Assembly: GCF_003987175.1 (NCBI RefSeq)
Contig: NZ_PIPM01000005.1
Span: 1 to 64,000, forward strand
Length of the DNA: 64,000 nt
Origin: Aliidiomarina sanyensis
GTDB lineage: Bacteria > Pseudomonadota > Gammaproteobacteria > Enterobacterales > Alteromonadaceae
Reading direction: 5' to 3'
The notes below the pieces were generated by a model, which was not told where the DNA came from, made no database searches, and saw only the letters and a list, made by a program, of their open reading frames with translations. Position numbers and translations under genes: made by a program. Below are positions 59,819-64,000 of the stretch, piece by piece. Within the stretch, counting starts at the first letter, position 1. Each line of letters begins with the position of its first letter.

Positions 59819-60268
59819 TCAGTTCGATTTCTCTTCTTTCACAGGCGGTGAAAACAGGCCGCTGCCTGGCTCCGAGTAGTCCCGAGGTGGCTCGCCGTCC
59901 TCTGTTCTCTCACTGTCTTCGCGACGCTCCTTGTTCAAAATATTTGCTTGGCGAATTGACCGAATGGTTTCTTCTGCAAAAAACGGGAGCGGTTGTTGCC
60001 ATTCTTTGTTTTGTTCAAGCAGTTGTTGGCTATCTTGTAAAAACAGGTTCAACCGATGCTGAATGTCGGTCACTTCAGAGGCAATTTGCCGTGCTGTGGC
60101 GAGTTGCTCGCTGACGTCCTTGCGGTAGGCTTCGAATTGCTGCTGGACATTCGCGACCTGCTCCTGCAATTCTGCTGCTTCGCCTGAATTTAAAAACCAG
60201 TAGCGTGCCGCAAAAAAGCCAATCACCACACCTGCGACTAACAACAAAAGTCCAATGAGCCAATCCAT
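59819..60268 (-). CDS. zapG: ZapG (YhcB, DUF1043) envelope protein
   Basis: 149 residues. One N-terminal membrane segment (about 3-22, WLIGLLLLVAGVVIGFFAARY), a long coiled coil (about 32-80), and the family's late PPRDYS motif. YhcB coordinates cell division with envelope growth. It lies beside degQ and faces zapE, as in E. coli. The C-terminal quarter is charged and probably disordered. Confidence 0.93.
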   Translation of the reverse strand: MDWLIGLLLLVAGVVIGFFAARYWFLNSGEAAELQEQVANVQQQFEAYRKDVSEQLATARQIASEVTDIQHRLNLFLQDSQQLLEQNKEWQQPLPFFAEETIRSIRQANILNKERREDSERTEDGEPPRDYSEPGSGLFSPPVKEEKSN

Positions 60269-60364
60269 ATTCTTATTCCTCTACAGTGCGAGAATCGAGC
60301 ATGACACAAATATGATCCCGATTCAGCAATAATGGTATCATGTAATTCTCAGAACAGTAGTCAG

Positions 60365-61492
60365 ATGACAGGCAAATTTGTGGTGGAAACTGTAAATACG
60401 CCATGGGCGGCATACCAAGCAGATTTAAAACGCGATGATTTTCAGCACGATCCAGCGCAAGAAGATGCGGTCAAGCACCTGCAGCGTTTGTTCGATGATT
60501 TATTGCAAGGTCACGATAAAAAGGGATTGAAGAAGCTTTCTCAAAAGCTTTTTAAACGATCATCCAAACCAGTTCAGGGGCTCTACTTTTGGGGTGGCGT
60601 AGGCCGTGGGAAAACCTACCTAGTAGATACGTTCTACAATGCGCTCCCGTTCGAAGATAAGTGGCGTGTGCACTTTCATCGGTTTATGCACCGTGTACAC
60701 GATGAACTCAAGTTACTCAAAGGAAAGCAAGATCCGCTGGTTATTATCGCCACGAAGCTGGCCAAGGAAGCGCGGGTCATTTGTTTTGATGAGTTCTATG
60801 TACAAGACATTACCGATGCAATGATTCTGGCGACGCTATTGGACAATTTGTTTGCCAAAGGGGTCGTGCTGGTTGCGACGTCAAATATCGTCCCGGATGA
60901 CCTGTACAAAAATGGCTTGCAACGAGCCCGATTTGTTCCAGCCATTGAGCTCATTAAAAAGCATTGTGACATTGTCAATGTAGACGGCGGTGTCGACTAC
61001 CGGATGCGGACGCTGAGTAAAGCAGAGATATATCATTCGCCGTTAGACGCTGAAGCGGATACCAACCTGTTGCGTTATTTCGATCAGCTGGCGCCGGACC
61101 ACCACGCCCACAATCGTAATGTGTCTATTGAAATCAACCATCGGCAGATTCATGCGCGCTGTGAAGCAGACGATGTGGTGCTGTTTGATTTCAAAGATAT
61201 CTGCGAAGGGCCGCGGAGCCAAAATGACTATATCGAGCTGGCGCGCCTCTATCACGCGGTGTTGGTAAGTAACGTGCGCCAGATGGGGCGGGAAACTGAT
61301 GACGTGGCCCGTCGGTTTATTGCGCTCGTCGATGAATTCTACGAACACAAAGTGAAGTTGATTATGTCTGCTGAGGTCCCGTTGAATGACCTATACACGG
61401 GCGGCCAACTGAGTTTCGAGTTCAAACGTTGCCTCAGCCGCCTGCAAGAAATGCAAAGCCAAGAGTACCTCGCGCTTCCGCATTTACCGTAA
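60365..61492 (+). CDS. zapE: Cell division ATPase ZapE
   Basis: 375 residues, the same as E. coli ZapE, when started at the ATG at 60365; an ATG at 60332 adds 11 codons. AFG1-type AAA ATPase: Walker A WGGVGRGKTYLVD, sensor VHFHRFMHRVHDEL, Walker B VICFDEFYVQDITDAM, then VLVATSNIVPDDLY. Acts on FtsZ at division and under low oxygen. Divergent from zapG. Confidence 0.96.
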   Translation: MTGKFVVETVNTPWAAYQADLKRDDFQHDPAQEDAVKHLQRLFDDLLQGHDKKGLKKLSQKLFKRSSKPVQGLYFWGGVGRGKTYLVDTFYNALPFEDKWRVHFHRFMHRVHDELKLLKGKQDPLVIIATKLAKEARVICFDEFYVQDITDAMILATLLDNLFAKGVVLVATSNIVPDDLYKNGLQRARFVPAIELIKKHCDIVNVDGGVDYRMRTLSKAEIYHSPLDAEADTNLLRYFDQLAPDHHAHNRNVSIEINHRQIHARCEADDVVLFDFKDICEGPRSQNDYIELARLYHAVLVSNVRQMGRETDDVARRFIALVDEFYEHKVKLIMSAEVPLNDLYTGGQLSFEFKRCLSRLQEMQSQEYLALPHLP

Positions 61493-61521
61493 CGCTGCGC
61501 TGGGCGTGAGGGTTGGAAGCG

Positions 61522-61601
61522 ATGCCTTCACCGGGTGTCTGCCGCATGGATGCGGCAGTCAAGCCCCCATGGATGGGTTCACGGCGTCCCGGAGAAGGCA
61601 T
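61522..61601. repeat. 80-bp cloverleaf-like inverted-repeat element
   Basis: An outer stem ATGCCTTC-A-CCGGG pairs with CCCGG-A-GAAGGCAT (one A/A mismatch). Inside are two hairpins: CTGCCGCAT-GG-ATGCGGCAG (61539-61558) and CCCAT-GG-ATGGG (61566-61577), which share the core CATGGATG. It lies in the 331-bp gap between zapE and rplM. Not a tRNA or a terminator. The outer-stem sequence recurs in the tandem units after tuf. Confidence 0.7.
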
Positions 61602-61620
61602 GGTTCCCACCCGAGCAAAG

Positions 61621-61643
61621 CCCAACGCAATGCGTTGGCTACC
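61621..61643. repeat. Single REP-like palindrome upstream of rplM
   Basis: One reverse copy, CCCAACGCA-A-TGCGTTGG followed by CTAC, 18 bases after the cloverleaf-like element. A degenerate half (AACGCTGCGCTGGG) lies near 61492-61505. Confidence 0.88.
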
Positions 61644-61665
61644 CAAACCTAGAGTGGAATTGTCG

Positions 61666-61694
61666 TTGATCTGGGGTGGGCGTTCTTATATACT
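61666..61694 (+). promoter_or_regulatory. Candidate promoter of rplM-rpsI
   Basis: TTGATC and TATACT separated by 17 bp (4/6 and 5/6 matches to the sigma-70 boxes). It predicts a leader of about 120 bases. A second TATAAT at 61754-61759 has no -35 partner. Confidence 0.55.
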
Positions 61695-61823
61695 ACCCGC
61701 CGCCCACGTTACCTCCCCGATTTTCACCTGAGGAAAGCGGTGAAACGGGGTTATATAATTGGCATTTCGCGGGGAAGCCCGGAAAGCCGCAGGTAAACTC
61801 ATGAATCTGGGTATAGATAACTC

Positions 61824-62252
61824 ATGAAAACTTTTGTAGCAAAAGCAGAAACAGTCCAGCGCGACTGGTACGTCATCGACGCTGAAGGCAAAACGCTTGG
61901 TCGTTTGGCCACCGAAATCGCTCGTCGTTTACGCGGCAAGCATAAAGCTGAATACACTCCGCACGTTGATACCGGTGACTACATCGTCATCATCAATGCG
62001 GAAAAAGTTGCCGTTACTGGTAACAAGGCTAAAGACAAAATGTACTACGCGCACAGCGGGTTCCCAGGTGGTCTGAAGTCAATCAGCTTTGAAAAGCTGC
62101 AGGCGAAGAAGCCTGAAATGATCATCGAAGCAGCGGTTAAAGGTATGCTTCCACGTGGTCCATTGGGTCGTGCCATGTTCCGTAAACTGAAAGTGTATGC
62201 GGGCCCAGAGCACAAACATGCAGCTCAGCAGCCGCAAACTTTAGAGATTTAA
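61824..62252 (+). CDS. rplM: 50S ribosomal protein L13
   Basis: 142 residues, the same as E. coli L13. Signs: [45 protein letters not shown], and [22 protein letters not shown]. Early assembly protein of the large subunit. In E. coli the L13-S9 operon is autoregulated by L13 through its leader; a leader of about 120 bases is present here, but its structure was not compared. Cotranscribed with rpsI. Confidence 0.98.
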   Translation: MKTFVAKAETVQRDWYVIDAEGKTLGRLATEIARRLRGKHKAEYTPHVDTGDYIVIINAEKVAVTGNKAKDKMYYAHSGFPGGLKSISFEKLQAKKPEMIIEAAVKGMLPRGPLGRAMFRKLKVYAGPEHKHAAQQPQTLEI

Positions 62253-62268
62253 TACGGAGCAGATGAAG

Positions 62269-62661
62269 ATGGCAGATAATCAATACTACGGTACAGGTCG
62301 TCGCAAAAGCTCTACAGCGCGGGTTTTCCTGCGTGCTGGAAGCGGCGAGATCAAAATCAATAACCGTTCAATCGAAGAGTACTTCGGTCGTGAAACGGCG
62401 CGCATGGTCGTTCGTCAACCTCTTGAGCTGCTCGACGTAGCTGAGAAGTTTGATCTGTACATCACCGTTGCTGGTGGTGGTACAACGGGTCAAGCGGGTG
62501 CTATCCGTCACGGAATTACTCGTGCGCTGATGCAATACGACGAAGCACTTCGTAGCGACTTGCGTAAAGCAGGTTACGTTACCCGTGATGCGCGTAAAGT
62601 TGAGCGTAAGAAAGTGGGTCTTCACAAAGCGCGTAAGCGTCCTCAGTTCAGCAAGCGTTAA
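62269..62661 (+). CDS. rpsI: 30S ribosomal protein S9
   Basis: 130 residues from the ATG at 62269, the family length; an ATG two codons upstream (62263) lies too close to the GGAG at about 62256. Signs: [48 protein letters not shown] and the C-terminal [18 protein letters not shown] that reaches the P-site tRNA. Ends the operon, with a terminator after it. Confidence 0.98.
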   Translation: MADNQYYGTGRRKSSTARVFLRAGSGEIKINNRSIEEYFGRETARMVVRQPLELLDVAEKFDLYITVAGGGTTGQAGAIRHGITRALMQYDEALRSDLRKAGYVTRDARKVERKKVGLHKARKRPQFSKR

Positions 62662-62689
62662 TTCGCCGAGAACAGAGCAAAGACCCTTC

Positions 62690-62717
62690 GAAAGCCCGGA
62701 TTTTTCCGGGCTTTTTT
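62690..62717 (+). terminator. Rho-independent terminator after rpsI
   Basis: Stem AAAGCCCGGA / TCCGGGCTTT with a TTT loop, followed by T6, about 30 bases after the rpsI stop. Confidence 0.93.
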
Positions 62718-62799
62718 GTGGCTTTCAGCTAGCAACAATCCCTCATAAGTAGAAGCGATCGAGAAATCAAGGAATACTCCCAGATCGGTACCTTTTACC

Positions 62800-62828
62800 T
62801 TGTAAAGAGCAAGGGTTTTCTTTATGAT
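62800..62828 (+). promoter_or_regulatory. Candidate promoter of the cytochrome bc1 operon
   Basis: TTGTAA and TATGAT separated by 17 bp (4/6 and 5/6 matches to sigma-70), 82 bp before the petA ATG and after the rpsI terminator. Confidence 0.5.
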
Positions 62829-62909
62829 CGGGGAGCAATTTTTTCTCGCACGCACTAGGTTATTTTGCTGCGGTTTTTCCGCACAGCGTCCAAAACTGGA
62901 GAAAGATGG

Positions 62910-63497
62910 ATGAGCAATGCGCCTGTAGATAAAGGCCGCCGTCGATTTCTCACTGTTGCTACTTCGGTAGTCGGCGGTGCAGGGGTCGTGGGTGTCGCCG
63001 TTCCTTTTATAGCGTCATGGAATCCGAGTGCTAAAGCCCGTATCGCGGGAGCACCGGTGGAAGTGAAAGTTGACAAGATTGAGCCCGGCCAATTGATTCG
63101 CGCAGAATGGCGCGGCAGTCCAGTGTGGATTATTCGCCGTACTCAAGAAATGCTGGATAGTTTGCCTTTGGTTGAAGGGCGTCTCCGCGACCCGCAGTCC
63201 AACCAGCCGCAGCAGCCGGATTATGCGAAGAACGAATATCGTTCCATCAAACCTGAGTTGTTTGTCGCGGTTGGTATTTGTACACACCTTGGCTGTTCGC
63301 CGCAGTTCCTGCCGCGCAACTTCGGTGTCGCTGAAGGCGTAGACTCCGGATTCTTCTGTCCATGTCACGGTTCGCGCTTTGATATCGCCGGCCGTGTCTT
63401 TGCAGGCGTTCCAGCACCAACGAACCTCATGGTTCCACCGCATTATTATGTTGATGACGACACCATTATGGTGGGTGCAGAAGAGGGGGCAGCTTAA
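62910..63497 (+). CDS. petA: Ubiquinol-cytochrome c reductase iron-sulfur subunit
   Basis: The Rieske protein of complex III, passing electrons from ubiquinol to cytochrome c1. 195 residues from the ATG at 62910 with GGAG upstream. Twin-arginine-like N-terminus [12 protein letters not shown] with a membrane anchor (about 15-36), then the 2Fe-2S boxes CTHLGC (C124, H126, C129) and CPCHGS (C150, C152, H153). The stop overlaps petB by one base. Confidence 0.97.
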   Translation: MSNAPVDKGRRRFLTVATSVVGGAGVVGVAVPFIASWNPSAKARIAGAPVEVKVDKIEPGQLIRAEWRGSPVWIIRRTQEMLDSLPLVEGRLRDPQSNQPQQPDYAKNEYRSIKPELFVAVGICTHLGCSPQFLPRNFGVAEGVDSGFFCPCHGSRFDIAGRVFAGVPAPTNLMVPPHYYVDDDTIMVGAEEGAA

Positions 63498-64000
63498 TGT
63501 CACGCATTATCGACTGGATTGATCAGCGTATCCCGCTGAGCAATACCCTGAAATTACACGTGACCCAGTATCCAGCGCCAAAGAACTTTAACTTTTGGTA
63601 TCTGATGGGCTCACTTGCCCTCGTGGTCTTGGTCAACCAGATCGTGACGGGTATTTGGTTAACAATGAGCTATAACCCAAGTGCAGAAGGTGCATTCGCG
63701 TCAATCGAATACATTATGCGCGATGTGGAGTATGGCTGGTTGCTCCGATACATGCATTCTACAGGTGCATCGTTCTTCTTTATCGTTGTCTATCTACACA
63801 TGTTCCGTGGTCTGATGTACGGCTCGTACCAGAAACCGCGTGAGCTGCTGTGGATTTTCGGAATGTTGATTTTCCTCGTGTTGATGGCTGAAGCTTTCAT
63901 GGGCTACATGCTGCCATGGGGTCAGATGTCATACTGGGGAGCTCAGGTCATTATCTCGCTCTTCGGAACCATTCCGTTTGGTATCGGTGAAGCACTTACC
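63497..64000 (+). CDS. petB: Cytochrome b of the bc1 complex, N-terminal part (3' end outside window)
   Basis: The frame opens with ATG TCA CGC at 63497 and is open to the window end, giving 168 residues of about 410. It has the early membrane helices (YLMGSLALVVLVNQIVTGIWL) and haem-ligand histidines in RYMHSTGASFFFIVVYLHMFRGL, then GYMLPWGQMSYWGAQV near the quinol site. Makes up the membrane core of complex III. petC presumably follows. Confidence 0.97.
   Translation, partial: MSRIIDWIDQRIPLSNTLKLHVTQYPAPKNFNFWYLMGSLALVVLVNQIVTGIWLTMSYNPSAEGAFASIEYIMRDVEYGWLLRYMHSTGASFFFIVVYLHMFRGLMYGSYQKPRELLWIFGMLIFLVLMAEAFMGYMLPWGQMSYWGAQVIISLFGTIPFGIGEALT

Noticed and set aside
61741-61823. TATAAT at 61754 as the main rplM promoter
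   Set aside because: No -35-like hexamer lies 15-19 bp upstream (sequence GAGGAA). The pair at 61666-61694 is better.

Overview
The window is a gammaproteobacterial chromosome segment, most likely from the Idiomarinaceae (Idiomarina, Pseudidiomarina or Aliidiomarina) or a close marine Alteromonadales relative. The clues are synteny and protein similarity: uvrA / yajR / ssb, MSHA pilus genes placed before mreBCD, maf-rng-yhdP-nitrilase-tldD, rpoN-hpf-ptsN-rapZ-npr, kdsD-kdsC-lptCAB, mlaFED-B-ibaG-murA, degS-degQ, zapG, zapE, rplM-rpsI and petAB. Many products look like their E. coli or Vibrio counterparts in length and motifs. The species is inferred, not proven.

Layout. 1-659 is the end of an EF-Tu gene. 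1077-5225 is a probable operon of two PepSY membrane proteins, an AbgT-type transporter and a periplasmic solute-binding protein. 5327-9106 (minus) holds glsA and uvrA, and 9300-11219 yajR and ssb. 11387-23147 holds gabD, a solute-binding lipoprotein paired with a membrane c-di-GMP phosphodiesterase, an adenosine deaminase, tdk, macAB and pyrC. 23422-25822 is a broken MSHA pilus locus: mshI, a PilN-like gene cut near its end, then an out-of-frame tail of a Calx-beta protein. 25883-31971 is a phosphorus-scavenging island (purple acid phosphatase, TonB receptor, MINPP-like phytase) with two candidate PhoB boxes. 32162-43137 is mreBCD-maf-rng-yhdP-nitrilase-tldD. 43330-52249 covers darP, pmbA, the nitrogen-PTS/rpoN cluster and lipopolysaccharide transport and Kdo synthesis. 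52416-57018 is a TetR regulator, the Mla phospholipid transporter without mlaC, ibaG and murA. 57015-64000 is degS, degQ, zapG, zapE, rplM-rpsI and the start of the cytochrome bc1 operon.

The most unusual layer is non-coding. About 33 copies of a short palindrome headed by GTAG (GTAG, then CCAACGCA-N-TGCGTTGG) sit in eight clusters, almost all just 3' of genes. The head and foldback match the known form of REP elements handled by RAYT (TnpA-REP) transposases. At three clusters the tandem unit includes the 3' end and stop codon of the neighbouring gene (tldD, pmbA and the EAL gene). Three loci carry a variant with the same 15-nt insert in the loop. A separate 80-bp cloverleaf-like inverted-repeat element lies before rplM, and one end of it recurs inside the tandem units after tuf.

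The genes form several envelope systems: cell shape (MreBCD), peptidoglycan precursor synthesis (MurA), LPS (KdsC/D, LptABC), phospholipid balance (Mla) and periplasmic quality control (DegS/DegQ), together with nitrogen-PTS control (RpoN, PtsN, NPr, RapZ) and phosphate scavenging. All calls come from reading the sequence and from recalled family knowledge; no database search was run.
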